Source: Saccharopolyspora aridisoli | GTDB lineage: Bacteria; Actinomycetota; Actinomycetes; Mycobacteriales; Pseudonocardiaceae | Length of the DNA: 50,845 nucleotides | Assembly (NCBI RefSeq): GCF_004348445.1 | Contig: NZ_SMKV01000038.1 | Span: forward strand, 1 to 50,845 | Direction: 5' to 3' | Part shown: one piece after another, positions 15,233 through 23,992 of the stretch | Layout of the letters: the number at the start of each line of letters is the position of its first letter | Position numbering within the stretch: position 1 is the stretch's first letter | The notes under the pieces: generated by a model | The model's input: the letters and a program-made list of their open reading frames with translations, nothing else | What the model was told of the DNA's origin: nothing | Database searches by the model: none | Translations under genes and position numbers: made by a program

Positions 15233-16278
15233 ACCGTGCCCATCGCCTCCCGCACCTCGGCCAGCGTCGCCTCCGCGAGCTCGTGGGCACGGGCGTTGCC
15301 CCGCGCCAGCACTCCGCGCAGATGCCCCGGGTCGGCGGCCAGCTCAGCGCGGCGAGCCCGCAACGCCGCGAAGTGGGAGTTCACCGCCTCGGTCACCACC
15401 GACTTCAACGCCGCCGCACCACCCGAACCCACGCCCTCGGCCAGCTCGACGGGATCCTGCCCGCTGCACAACGCCCCCAGCAGCACCAGGCTCGCCACCT
15501 CCGGCCTCGCCTGCGGCTCGTAGGTGATGTGGCGCTGCGCGTCGGTCTTGGCGCCTCGGATCAACCGCGCGGTCTCCGAGGCCGTGGCACCCAGCATGAT
15601 CGCGTTGCCGCGGCTCTTGCTCATCTTCACCCCGTCGGTGCCCAGCAGCAGCGGCGCCGAGCTCAGCAACGCCTCCGGCTCCGGGAACACCCGCCCGTAG
15701 CGGTCGTTGAACCGGCGGGCGATGGTGCGCGTGAGCTCCAGGTGCGGCAGCTGATCGGACCCCACCGGAACCAGGTTGGCCTTGCAGAACAGGATGTCGG
15801 CCGCCTGGTGCGCCGGGTAGGTGAACATCAGCCCCGACACACCCGACTGCCGCGAGTGGGCGATCTCGTCCTTGACCGTCGGATTGCGCTGCAGCTCCGG
15901 CACCGTCACCAGGCTCAGGAACGGCAGCAGCAACTGGTTGAGCGCGGCCACCGAGCTGTGGGTGAAGATCATCGCTTCGTCCGGGTCGATACCGGCCGCG
16001 AGGTAGTCGGCGATCAGCCCCAGCACGCGGCGGTCGAGGTCGTCGGCGACGTCGCGATCGGTGAGCACCTGGTAGTCGGCGATCACCAGACCCAGCCGCA
16101 CACCCCGCCGCTGCAACCGCACCCGGTTGTGCAGCGTTCCGAAGTAGTGTCCCAGGTGCAGCGGCCCGGTCGGGCGGTCACCGGTGAGGATCCGGAACCG
16201 GGAGGCATCGGCGGTGATCTCGGCGTCCAGCTCGGCGCTGCGCCGCGCCGCGGGGTAGGTGTCGACGGTCGTGGTCAT
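15214..16278 (-). CDS. trpS: Tryptophan--tRNA ligase
   Basis: 354 residues, the usual length of bacterial TrpRS. TGPLHLGHYFGTLHN holds the HIGH motif (HLGH, 41-44), QLPHLELTRTIARRFN the tRNA/adenylate region, and DGVKMSKSRGN the KMSKS loop (218-222). It charges tRNA-Trp with tryptophan in the cytoplasm. The first ~22 residues are an extension ahead of the Rossmann fold, which agrees with actinobacterial forms. About 130 bases upstream lies a leader peptide with two Trp codons, followed by a terminator hairpin, so the gene appears to be induced by tryptophan starvation. A second, constitutive trpS elsewhere in the genome would be expected. Confidence 0.95.
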   Translation of the reverse strand: MTTTVDTYPAARRSAELDAEITADASRFRILTGDRPTGPLHLGHYFGTLHNRVRLQRRGVRLGLVIADYQVLTDRDVADDLDRRVLGLIADYLAAGIDPDEAMIFTHSSVAALNQLLLPFLSLVTVPELQRNPTVKDEIAHSRQSGVSGLMFTYPAHQAADILFCKANLVPVGSDQLPHLELTRTIARRFNDRYGRVFPEPEALLSSAPLLLGTDGVKMSKSRGNAIMLGATASETARLIRGAKTDAQRHITYEPQARPEVASLVLLGALCSGQDPVELAEGVGSGGAAALKSVVTEAVNSHFAALRARRAELAADPGHLRGVLARGNARAHELAEATLAEVREAMGTVYGVSR

Positions 16279-16352
16279 CAGGGTGGTCCTCTCGTGTCGG
16301 CCCGGCGCCGTCGTCCGCCGAAACCCGCACGAGCGCCACTGGCGCACGAGAA

Positions 16353-16377
16353 GAGGGCCGTCGGTCGAACGGCCCTC
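16353..16377 (-). terminator. trpS attenuator terminator hairpin
   Basis: On the minus strand GAGGGCCGT pairs perfectly with ACGGCCCTC around seven bases, followed by CTTCTCG. It begins 35 bases after the leader peptide stop and 75 bases before the trpS start. Its first arm contains GGCCG, complementary to CGGCC in the segment at 16402-16413, which gives the alternative antiterminator. Confidence 0.75.
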
Positions 16378-16412
16378 GGGTGATGTGGGTGTACCGCAGT
16401 GGGTGGCCGCTC

Positions 16413-16454
16413 CTAGCTGGAGCGCCACCAGGCGAGATGAGAACTGCCGGTCAC
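16413..16454 (-). CDS. Tryptophan-rich leader peptide of trpS attenuator
   Basis: A 13-residue peptide, MTGSSHLAWWRSS, starts with GTG and has two adjacent Trp codons. The stretch over the Trp codons (16419-16429) pairs with 16402-16413 (one bulged base), forming stem 1:2. A ribosome stalled at the Trp codons would cover arm 1, so arm 2 could pair with the left arm of the terminator and let transcription enter trpS. This is classical ribosome-mediated attenuation, known for trp genes in actinomycetes. No strong ribosome site is visible, which is common for leader peptides. Confidence 0.75.
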   Translation of the reverse strand: MTGSSHLAWWRSS

Positions 16455-16478
16455 ACCACCACTGTAGCCGGTCGCGGT

Positions 16479-17219
16479 TCACGGCACGGCGAAGGTCATG
16501 GTCGTCTCGGTGATCTCGAAGCCCAACTCCCGGTAGAGCCGCTGCGCCGGGTTGCCGACCGTCACCGCCAGCCCCACGCGCGTGAACTCGCCCGCCACGC
16601 CCGGCAGCGCGCGGCGCAGCAGCAGCCTGCCCAGGCCGGTGTAGGCCGGTGCGCGGCGGCGGAAGACGTCGCTGATCCACGCGGTCCCGGCGCGGTCGTT
16701 GGCGATCAGGCCGGCCACGACGGTGCCCGCACCGTCGGCGACCAGGGCGCTGGTCTCCAGCAGCGGGCCCAGCACTCGGCCCGACAGCAGCGGCTGCAGC
16801 AGCTCGGTGCGCAGCGTGCGGTCGTCGGCGGTGACGTGATCGGGATGGCCTGGCGGGTAGGCCTCCCGCCAGGCCGGCAGCAGCGCCTCGGCGGGGCGCT
16901 CGCATGCGATGACCCGCAGCGGTGGTGGTGGCCGGAGTTGCGCCCAGTCCTGCGGGGGTGGGTCGCGGCGCAGGTCGCGGTGCATGGTGTGGGCGTGGCG
17001 GCGTAGCCTGGCTCCCGCGCGCAGCAGCCGGTGCCCGTGGGTGAGGTCGGTGACCACGTTCCAGCCGGGGAGCCGCTTGTGCAGCAGTTCCAGCACGTCC
17101 GGGCCTTCGGCGGTGATGAGCCGGGCCATGCGCGGGGCTCCGGCCAGCGGTGCGTAGCGCAACGTCGTGGTCTGGCCGGTCGACGCCACGACCTCGCCGG
17201 TACCGCTCTCGTGCAGCAT
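16479..17219 (-). CDS. GNAT family N-acetyltransferase
   Basis: 246 residues. The C-terminal half carries the GNAT fold: TAWISDVFRRRAPAYTGLGR, LLLRRALPGV and the motif B region GLAVTVGNPAQRLYRELGFE, ending in ITETTMTF. The Q/R-x-x-G-x-G/A acetyl-CoA loop is degenerate (RAPAYTGLGRLL). The N-terminal ~110 residues are family-specific and may bind substrate; the acceptor is unknown. The gene ends 25 bases before the trpS leader peptide, so the trpS promoter probably lies inside or at the end of it. ATG at 17219 is the first in frame. Confidence 0.75.
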   Translation of the reverse strand: MLHESGTGEVVASTGQTTTLRYAPLAGAPRMARLITAEGPDVLELLHKRLPGWNVVTDLTHGHRLLRAGARLRRHAHTMHRDLRRDPPPQDWAQLRPPPPLRVIACERPAEALLPAWREAYPPGHPDHVTADDRTLRTELLQPLLSGRVLGPLLETSALVADGAGTVVAGLIANDRAGTAWISDVFRRRAPAYTGLGRLLLRRALPGVAGEFTRVGLAVTVGNPAQRLYRELGFEITETTMTFAVP

Positions 17220-17352
17220 TCACTGACCTCTACACGGCGCATTCGCCCAGGGCAAGCGGTTTTTCGGCGGCATGCGGGTGAAAACCCGTTGCCGGTGGCT
17301 TCGGGGTGGCGCTACCGTGAACCAAATGTTTTAGGTCTTAAGGAGTTGTGTT

Positions 17353-18069
17353 GTGCGTGCGATCGTCATCACCGGTGGCGCCACCGGAATCGGCTACGCC
17401 ATCGCCGAGAGCTTCACCCGCGCCGGAGGCTCGGTGACCATCACCGGACGCCGCCCCGGCCCGCTGGCCGAGGCCGCGAACCGCCTCGGCGCCGCAGCAC
17501 TGCCCTTCGACGCCGCCGACCCCGAGCAAGTCGCCGCCGCCACCGCCCAGCTGCCCGATGCCATCGACGTGCTGGTCAACAACGCCGGCGGCAACACCGA
17601 TTTCGACCGGCCCTCCGCCGACGGACTCGCCGCGGTCGCCGAGTCCTGGCAGGCCAACCTGCGCTCCAACCTGCTCACCGCCGTGCTGGTCACCACCGCC
17701 CTGACACCCCGGCTCACCGACGGCGCACGCGTGATCACCATCGGCTCGATCGCCGCCGCGCAGGGATCGGGCTCCTACGGCGCCGCCAAAGCCGCCATCG
17801 AGGCCTACACCCGCACCCTCGCCGCCGAACTCGGCCCGCGCGGCATCACCGCCAACGTCATCGCCCCCGGCCTGATCGAGGACACCGAGTTCTTCCGCGG
17901 ACACCTCACAGACACCCGCCGCCGCACGCTCATCGACAACACCGACACCGGCCGCGCCGGACGGCCCGACGACATCGCCGCCCTGGCCGCATTCCTCGCC
18001 TCACCCGCCGCCGGGCACCTCACCGGCCAAACCCTGCACGTCAATGGAGGCGCCCACAAAGTCCACTAA
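17353..18069 (+). CDS. SDR family oxidoreductase
   Basis: 238 residues, a classical short-chain dehydrogenase. VITGGATGIGYAIA is the TGxxxGxG cofactor loop, VLVNNAGGN the NNAG motif, and ITIGSIAAAQGSGSYGAAKAA the catalytic Ser-Tyr-Lys, ending with LTGQTLHVNGGAHK. The arginine after the cofactor strand (ITGRRPG) favours NADP. It starts at GTG with AAGGAG at 17339-17344. Its stop overlaps the end of the convergent MarR gene by four bases. A second SDR lies beyond that MarR gene, so the regulator may govern both. Confidence 0.85.
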   Translation: MRAIVITGGATGIGYAIAESFTRAGGSVTITGRRPGPLAEAANRLGAAALPFDAADPEQVAAATAQLPDAIDVLVNNAGGNTDFDRPSADGLAAVAESWQANLRSNLLTAVLVTTALTPRLTDGARVITIGSIAAAQGSGSYGAAKAAIEAYTRTLAAELGPRGITANVIAPGLIEDTEFFRGHLTDTRRRTLIDNTDTGRAGRPDDIAALAAFLASPAAGHLTGQTLHVNGGAHKVH

Positions 18070-18587
18070 GGACGGTCCTCGGCCCCGAAGCGCTCGGTGA
18101 GATCGCCCAGCAACACCCGCAACAGCTCGGTCAGCTGCTCGCGCTGCCCTGCATCCAGCGAATCCAACAACGTTTCCTCGTGGTGCAGCAAGTCGTCGAC
18201 GTGGTCCTCGATGAGCCGGTGGCCGGTGTCGGTCAACTCCACCAGCACGCTGCGCCCGTCGTCACCACCCCGGTCGCGGCGCACCAGGCCGCGCTGCTCG
18301 GCTCGCGCCACGCGCTGGGAGATCGCCCCCGCGCTGACCAGCGACTGGCGGGCGATCTCACCGGCCGCGAGGCGGTAGGGCGGACCCGCGCGGCGCAGCG
18401 TGGACAGCAGATCGCGGGTGGCCGCATCCATCCCGGCGCGCGCGTCGGTGCGGCGGCGTTCATCGTCCAGGAGCTTCGCGATCCGCCAGATGCGCGTGAT
18501 CACCCCGATCGAGGCCACCGGCATGCCGGGCCGTTCCCGCTGCCAGGCCGCCTGGATCCGATCGACCCCGTCCTCACCGTCCGCCAT
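18066..18587 (-). CDS. MarR family transcriptional regulator
   Basis: 173 residues. An N-terminal helix (WQRERPGMPVASIGVITRIWR) is followed by the winged helix: RLAAGEIARQSLVSAGAISQRVARAEQRGLV is the DNA-reading part and RRDRGGDDGRSVLVELTDTG the wing. The last helices (LLHHEETLLDSLDAGQREQL) make the dimer. MarR proteins usually repress a neighbouring gene until a phenolic or lipophilic ligand binds. Start ATG 18587 stands 63 bases from the divergent second SDR, so that gene is the likely target. The other SDR converges on it. Confidence 0.85.
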   Translation of the reverse strand: MADGEDGVDRIQAAWQRERPGMPVASIGVITRIWRIAKLLDDERRRTDARAGMDAATRDLLSTLRRAGPPYRLAAGEIARQSLVSAGAISQRVARAEQRGLVRRDRGGDDGRSVLVELTDTGHRLIEDHVDDLLHHEETLLDSLDAGQREQLTELLRVLLGDLTERFGAEDRP

Positions 18588-18650
18588 GCCGCCACAGCCT
18601 AGAACCACCCCGACGCCCGCGGGTGTGGCGGGGCAGGCCATGATCAGCTC

Positions 18651-19418
18651 ATGATCGACCCGCGACTGCGCGACCGCGTCGCCGTCATCACCGGCACCGA
18701 CAACGCCCTGGGCATCGGGGCGGCCATCGCCCGAGCACTGGCCCGCCAGCAGGTCCGGCTGCTGCTGGTCAACCCACCCGGCAGCAGCGACCACCTCACC
18801 CCCGCGCTGCGCGCCGACGGCCACACCGCTCACGCCATCAGCGCCGACCTGGCCGATCCCACCGCACCGGCCCGCATCTACGACGAGGCCGAAGCACAGC
18901 TGGGCCCAGTGGAGGTCCTGGTCAACAACGCCGCCCACCACGACCCCGACACCTTCGCCAGCGCCCGCCGCGCGCGCACCATCACCGCCGCCGGCCTCGA
19001 CGCCCACCACGCCGTCAACACCCGCGCCCCAGCCCTGCTGATGGCCGAACACCACCGCCGCCACCAGCGACGACGCGCCGACTGGGGACGCATCATCAAC
19101 ATCTCCACCGACGCCGCCGACGGCGCACCCGGCGAAATCTCCTACTGGGCCACCAAGAACGCCCTCGAATCGCTGTCGCGCTCGGCCGCCGCGGAGTTCG
19201 GGCCCGCCGGCATCACCGTCAACATCATCGCCCCCGGCCCGGTGCAGACCGGCTGGATCAGCCGCGAGATGAACGCCCGCTTCGCCGAGTTCAGCCCGCT
19301 GGGCAGGGTCGGGCACCCCGACGACATCGCCGACATCGCGGTGTTCCTGGCCTCCCACCAAGCCCGCTGGCTGACCGGGCAAACCCTCTACGCCGGCGGT
19401 GGCAAGCGCATGACCTGA
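18651..19418 (+). CDS. SDR family oxidoreductase
   Basis: 255 residues. VAVITGTDNALGIGAAIA is a variant cofactor loop with two extra residues, DLADPT gives the Asp that contacts adenine, VLVNNAAHHDP the NNAA motif, and INISTDAADGAPGEISYWATK the catalytic Ser, Tyr and Lys. The end, VFLASHQARWLTGQTLYAGGG, is typical of the fabG-like classical group. Divergent from the MarR gene with 63 bases between them, a likely regulated promoter. Substrate unknown. The ATG is the first in frame, just inside TGATCAGCTC. Confidence 0.85.
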   Translation: MIDPRLRDRVAVITGTDNALGIGAAIARALARQQVRLLLVNPPGSSDHLTPALRADGHTAHAISADLADPTAPARIYDEAEAQLGPVEVLVNNAAHHDPDTFASARRARTITAAGLDAHHAVNTRAPALLMAEHHRRHQRRRADWGRIINISTDAADGAPGEISYWATKNALESLSRSAAAEFGPAGITVNIIAPGPVQTGWISREMNARFAEFSPLGRVGHPDDIADIAVFLASHQARWLTGQTLYAGGGKRMT

Positions 19419-19427
19419 CCCGTCGGT

Positions 19428-20066
19428 CTAGAGGGGTGCCCGGGAGCGCTCCCCCAGCAGCCGCACCGCCAAAGCCGCCAGCACCGCACCCATCACCCAC
19501 CGCTGCACCCGCGCCCACAGCGGACGCCCGGCCAGCAGCCGCGCCACCCCACCCGCGCCGAGCACGATCACCGCGTTGACCGACACCGCCACCGCGATCT
19601 GCACTCCCGCCAGCACCATCGACTGCGCGGCCACCGAACCCCTCGCCGGATCCACGAACTGCGGCAGCAGCGACACGTACAGCACGGCGATCTTCGGGTT
19701 GAGCAAGTTCGTCAGCAGCCCCATCGCGAACAACCTGCCCGCCGACACCGGCGGCACCGGCGCGGGCTCGAACACCGACGCCCCCGGCCGCAGAGACCTC
19801 CACGCCAACCACAGCAGATACCCCGCCCCGGCAACCTGCACCAGCGAGTACAGGGCGGGCACCAGCACGAACACCGTGGACAGACCGGCGGCCGCCGCCG
19901 CGGCGTAGGCCGCGAAACCCGCCGCCACACCGCACAACGACACCGCGCCCGCGCGCCGCCCCTGCGTCAGCGTCCGCGACACCAGGTAGGCCATGTTCGG
20001 CCCCGGCGTGAGCACCAGGCCCAGCGCCACCACCGCGATCCCGGCCACCGCCGCACCACCGACCAC
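19428..20066 (-). CDS. LysE family translocator
   Basis: 212 residues with six membrane segments. VVALGLVLTPGPNMAYLVSRTL is the signature of the LysE/RhtB exporter family (TPGPN), and LLTNLLNPKIAVLYVSLLPQF the second conserved block (NPK). These proteins export amino acids or related small molecules by proton exchange. The start is ATG at 20066. It converges with the second SDR (nine bases between stops) and is divergent from mdh, sharing about 230 bases of upstream sequence. Confidence 0.85.
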   Translation of the reverse strand: MVGGAAVAGIAVVALGLVLTPGPNMAYLVSRTLTQGRRAGAVSLCGVAAGFAAYAAAAAAGLSTVFVLVPALYSLVQVAGAGYLLWLAWRSLRPGASVFEPAPVPPVSAGRLFAMGLLTNLLNPKIAVLYVSLLPQFVDPARGSVAAQSMVLAGVQIAVAVSVNAVIVLGAGGVARLLAGRPLWARVQRWVMGAVLAALAVRLLGERSRAPL

Positions 20067-20210
20067 CCCGCACCCCCCATCAACACCGCACTCGCATCGA
20101 CGCTAGGCATCACGCCGCGGGTGGAAAACGGCCAATCACACACCCGTGGCCACCCCACGTGTGGTGCGGATCTCGCGGCCTGAATCGGTCCCGCAACGCC
20201 CGCGCTGTGA

Positions 20211-21287
<1,077 letters not shown>

Positions 21288-21310
21288 GCCCGAACCGCAC
21301 AGCGGTAGCA

Positions 21311-21351
21311 GCTGGGGGCGTGATCCCGTTCGCCGGGAGCACGCCCCCAGC
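21311..21351 (+). terminator. mdh terminator hairpin
   Basis: GCTGGGGGCGTG (21311-21322) pairs perfectly with CACGCCCCCAGC (21340-21351) around a 17-base loop, followed by GTCGTTTCG. It lies directly behind mdh. Confidence 0.85.
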
Positions 21352-21416
21352 GTCGTTTCGCGGGCGCAGGAGGACCTGTTGCCAACCGCGGCATCGAGCC
21401 AGCAGCATCAGCGTGC

Positions 21417-21965
21417 ATGACCCGCCCCGACGAAGTCCTCGACCTGCCCTGCGCACGGCTGCGCCGACCGTCCTCGGCCGATGCCGTCGCCCTGCACCAG
21501 GCCGTCACCGAATCCCGAGAACACCTGCGCCCCTGGATGCCCTGGGCCGCCGACGACTACCCCGCAGCTGCGGCCGCGGCCTTCATCGACGAGGCCACCG
21601 CCCGCTGGCACACCGGGCGCAGCTACACCTACCTGATCACCACCGGCGAGACCATCGCGGGCACCATCTCGCTGGAACGCCGCATCGGTGACGGCGGCCT
21701 GGAGATCGGCTACTGGCTGCACCCCGAGCACACCGGCCGCGGGCTGGTCACCACCGCCGCGCGCGCGTTGACCGAGCAGGCCTTCGCGATCCCGGGAATC
21801 GACCGCGTGGAGATCTGGCACGACGCGGCCAACACCGCCAGCCGCGGTGTCCCCGAACGCCTCGGCTTCACCTGCGTCGACTCCCACCACCCGGCCCGTT
21901 TCGCCCACGCACCCGGCAAATCCGGCGTCGAGGTCGTCTGGCGGCTCACCCGCCCCCACGGTTAG
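21417..21965 (+). CDS. GNAT family N-acetyltransferase, RimJ/RimL type
   Basis: 182 residues. LRPWMPWAADDY is the typical opening of the RimJ/L-like group, LEIGYWLHPEHTGRGLVTTAARALTE contains the acetyl-CoA loop (H-T-G-R-G-L), and IEIWHDAANTASRGVPERLGF the last conserved block, where N..S..V.E.LGF is diagnostic. Members acetylate the amino termini of ribosomal proteins or small amines; the target here is not known. The stop overlaps the convergent coiled-coil gene by four bases. Confidence 0.85.
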   Translation: MTRPDEVLDLPCARLRRPSSADAVALHQAVTESREHLRPWMPWAADDYPAAAAAAFIDEATARWHTGRSYTYLITTGETIAGTISLERRIGDGGLEIGYWLHPEHTGRGLVTTAARALTEQAFAIPGIDRVEIWHDAANTASRGVPERLGFTCVDSHHPARFAHAPGKSGVEVVWRLTRPHG

Positions 21966-23113
21966 CGCTCAACCTCGATCGGCCTGTTGGAATCGGCGCG
22001 CAACGCGCGGAGCTCCTCGGTGGCGGCATCGAGCTGGGTCTCGGCCCGTTCAGCGCGTGCCCGCGCTTGATCACGGGCGTCCTGCACCGCCTCCAGCCGC
22101 TGAGCGTGCGCCTCGCGCTCGGCGTGGAGGCGTTCGGCGGCCTCGTCGCGTGCGCGCTGAAGCTCCGCGGCATGCTGCTCGCGCACCGCGGCAAGCTCGG
22201 TGCGCTGACGCTCGATCTCCGCGCGCGAGGCATCGGCGGCCTGGCGCAGCTCGGCCACCTGATCTCGGGCGGTCTCGGCGGCCGACTCCGCGCGAGCGGC
22301 CCGCTCGGAGGCCTCGGACCGGCGGGAATCGGCCTCGGCGATCTCCCGACGCGCCTGCTGCTGAGCGGCCTGCACCTGCGCGGCGGCCTCGGTGCGCGCG
22401 GCTTCCACATCGGTGTGGGCGGCGGCGATGCGGTTTTCGGCGTCCTTGCGGGCCTTGGCGATGAGTTCGTCGGCGTCCCGGCGGGCCGCGGCGGTGGCGA
22501 CCTCGGCCTCGTTGCGCGCCGCTTCGGCATCGGCGGCGGCCTGCTCCCGCGCGCGTTCGGCCTCGGCATCGGCCCGGTCGCGCTCGGCACGAGCCTGCTC
22601 GGCTTCACCGCCCGCGGTCTCGGCGGCGCTGATGGCGTCCTCGGCCGCCTCTTCGGCGGCTCGGCGGGCCTGCTCGGCGTCGCGACGCTGCTGCTGAGCG
22701 GTGGCCAGCGCCTGCTCGGCCTGGGCGATGCGGTGCGCGGCCTCGGCCTGTGCGGCCTGGATCTGGGCCTCGGCCGCCGACGGGTCGGTCAGCGTCGCCA
22801 GCTCCTCCAGACCGGCCCGCAAGTTGCGTCCGAGCTGCTCGGACAGCAGCCGGTACTGGCGCAGCAGCTCCTCGGCGCGCAACCGCGCCCCGTCGAACTC
22901 GCTGGAACCCTCCGGTGCCGCCGCCGGGGTCTGCTCGGCCACCGCCTGCAGGCGCTGACGTTGTTTCCACGCCCGCCAGCGGGTGTGTTCGGGCAGGTCG
23001 CAGTACTCCGGTGGACGGCCTGGACCGCTCGGACGTTCCACCACCCGCTCACACCCCGGGAAACGGCAGATGCCCTCAGCGGTCCCGCTTGCCTGCTCCG
23101 GCTGCTCGCTCAC
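21962..23113 (-). CDS. Long coiled-coil protein with N-terminal Cys/His motif
   Basis: About 383 residues. An N-terminal segment CRFPGCERVVERPSGPGRPPEYC, then TRWRAWKQRQRL, carries three Cys and a His, a likely small zinc or DNA-binding head also seen in other actinobacterial proteins. From residue ~75 to the end it is almost pure Ala/Glu/Arg/Gln heptads (AEAAHRIAQAEQALATAQQQ and so on), one long coiled coil. The layout recalls plasmid KfrA-like or chromosome-structuring proteins, but I assign no function. Start GTG at 23113 is used; a GTG at 23131 would add MVPSLL. Highly repetitive codons could attract recombination. Confidence 0.7.
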   Translation of the reverse strand: MSEQPEQASGTAEGICRFPGCERVVERPSGPGRPPEYCDLPEHTRWRAWKQRQRLQAVAEQTPAAAPEGSSEFDGARLRAEELLRQYRLLSEQLGRNLRAGLEELATLTDPSAAEAQIQAAQAEAAHRIAQAEQALATAQQQRRDAEQARRAAEEAAEDAISAAETAGGEAEQARAERDRADAEAERAREQAAADAEAARNEAEVATAAARRDADELIAKARKDAENRIAAAHTDVEAARTEAAAQVQAAQQQARREIAEADSRRSEASERAARAESAAETARDQVAELRQAADASRAEIERQRTELAAVREQHAAELQRARDEAAERLHAEREAHAQRLEAVQDARDQARARAERAETQLDAATEELRALRADSNRPIEVER

Positions 23114-23178
23114 GAGCAGTGACGGTACCAACGCCCCCGCCGCAGGTGATCACCGCTGATGAGCGGACAATCCCGTCC

Positions 23179-23979
23179 ATGGTGCAACAGCGGGAACTGC
23201 GGGCCGATTGCGCCCGGTGCGTCGGGTTGTGCTGCGTGGCGCTGCCCTTCTCGGCCTCGGCGGAGTTCGCTGTGGACAAGCCCGCCGGAAAGCCGTGCCG
23301 GAACCTGCTGGCCGACTTCTCCTGCGGGATCCACTCCGGCTTGCGCGAGCGCGGTTTCTCCGGCTGCACGGTGTTCGACTGCTTCGGCGCCGGCCAGCAC
23401 CTGACCCAGCACACCTTCGGCGGCGTGTCATGGCGGCAGGAACCCGGCATCGCCGGGTCGATGTTCGCCGCGTTCGCGATCACGCGCGGCCTGCACGAAC
23501 TGCTGTGGTACCTCACCGACGCCCTCGACCGGACCGAAACCGAGCCCCTGCACCAGCCATTGCGGGCACGGCTCGACGAGGTCACCGCCCTGACCGATCT
23601 CAGCGCCGAGGAGCTCACCGCGATCGATCTCAACGCCCAGCGCGCCGCCGTCGGTGAACTGCTCGGCCAGGCCAGCCGCCTGGCGCGCGGCGACCATCCC
23701 GGCCCGGAGCACCGCGGCGCCGACCTGATGGGCCGCGCGCTGCGCGGCGCGGACCTGCGGGCGGCCAACCTGCGGGGCGCGCTGCTCATCGCCGCCGACG
23801 CCCGCCACGCCGACCTGCGCTTGGCCGACGTGCTGGGCGCGGACCTGCGCGACACCGACCTGCGCGGCGCGAACCTCACCGGAGCTCTGTTCCTCACCCA
23901 ACCTCAGGTCTCGGCCGCGCGCGGCGACGACACCACCCGCCTGCCCGCCGGGCTGCAACGGCCGGCCCACTGGAGCTGA
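23179..23979 (+). CDS. Cys-cluster plus pentapeptide-repeat protein
   Basis: 266 residues. The N-terminus MVQQRELRADCARCVGLCCV has a C-x2-C-x3-CC cluster, with later Cys in GKPCRNL, FSCGIHSG and SGCTVFDCFG, a YkgJ-like metal-binding cluster. From about 170 come pentapeptide repeats of A(D/N)LRG type (ADLMGRALRGADLRAANLRG), which fold as a right-handed beta-helix. The family is known in actinobacteria with this same fusion; function is not established, although pentapeptide proteins can mimic DNA or act as scaffolds. Divergent from the coiled-coil gene across 65 bases. Confidence 0.85.
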   Translation: MVQQRELRADCARCVGLCCVALPFSASAEFAVDKPAGKPCRNLLADFSCGIHSGLRERGFSGCTVFDCFGAGQHLTQHTFGGVSWRQEPGIAGSMFAAFAITRGLHELLWYLTDALDRTETEPLHQPLRARLDEVTALTDLSAEELTAIDLNAQRAAVGELLGQASRLARGDHPGPEHRGADLMGRALRGADLRAANLRGALLIAADARHADLRLADVLGADLRDTDLRGANLTGALFLTQPQVSAARGDDTTRLPAGLQRPAHWS

Positions 23980-23992
23980 CCCACCCAGGTCA

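Noticed and set aside
16279..16478. T-box leader for trpS
   Set aside because: CTGCGGTACACCC looked like the T-box GGTACCGCG core but does not match it, and a leader peptide with adjacent Trp codons gives a complete alternative.
15214..17223. One 669-residue protein joining a front piece to TrpRS
   Set aside because: The in-frame front part is a shadow of the GNAT gene and leader; TrpRS begins at the ATG at 16278 and has normal length without it.
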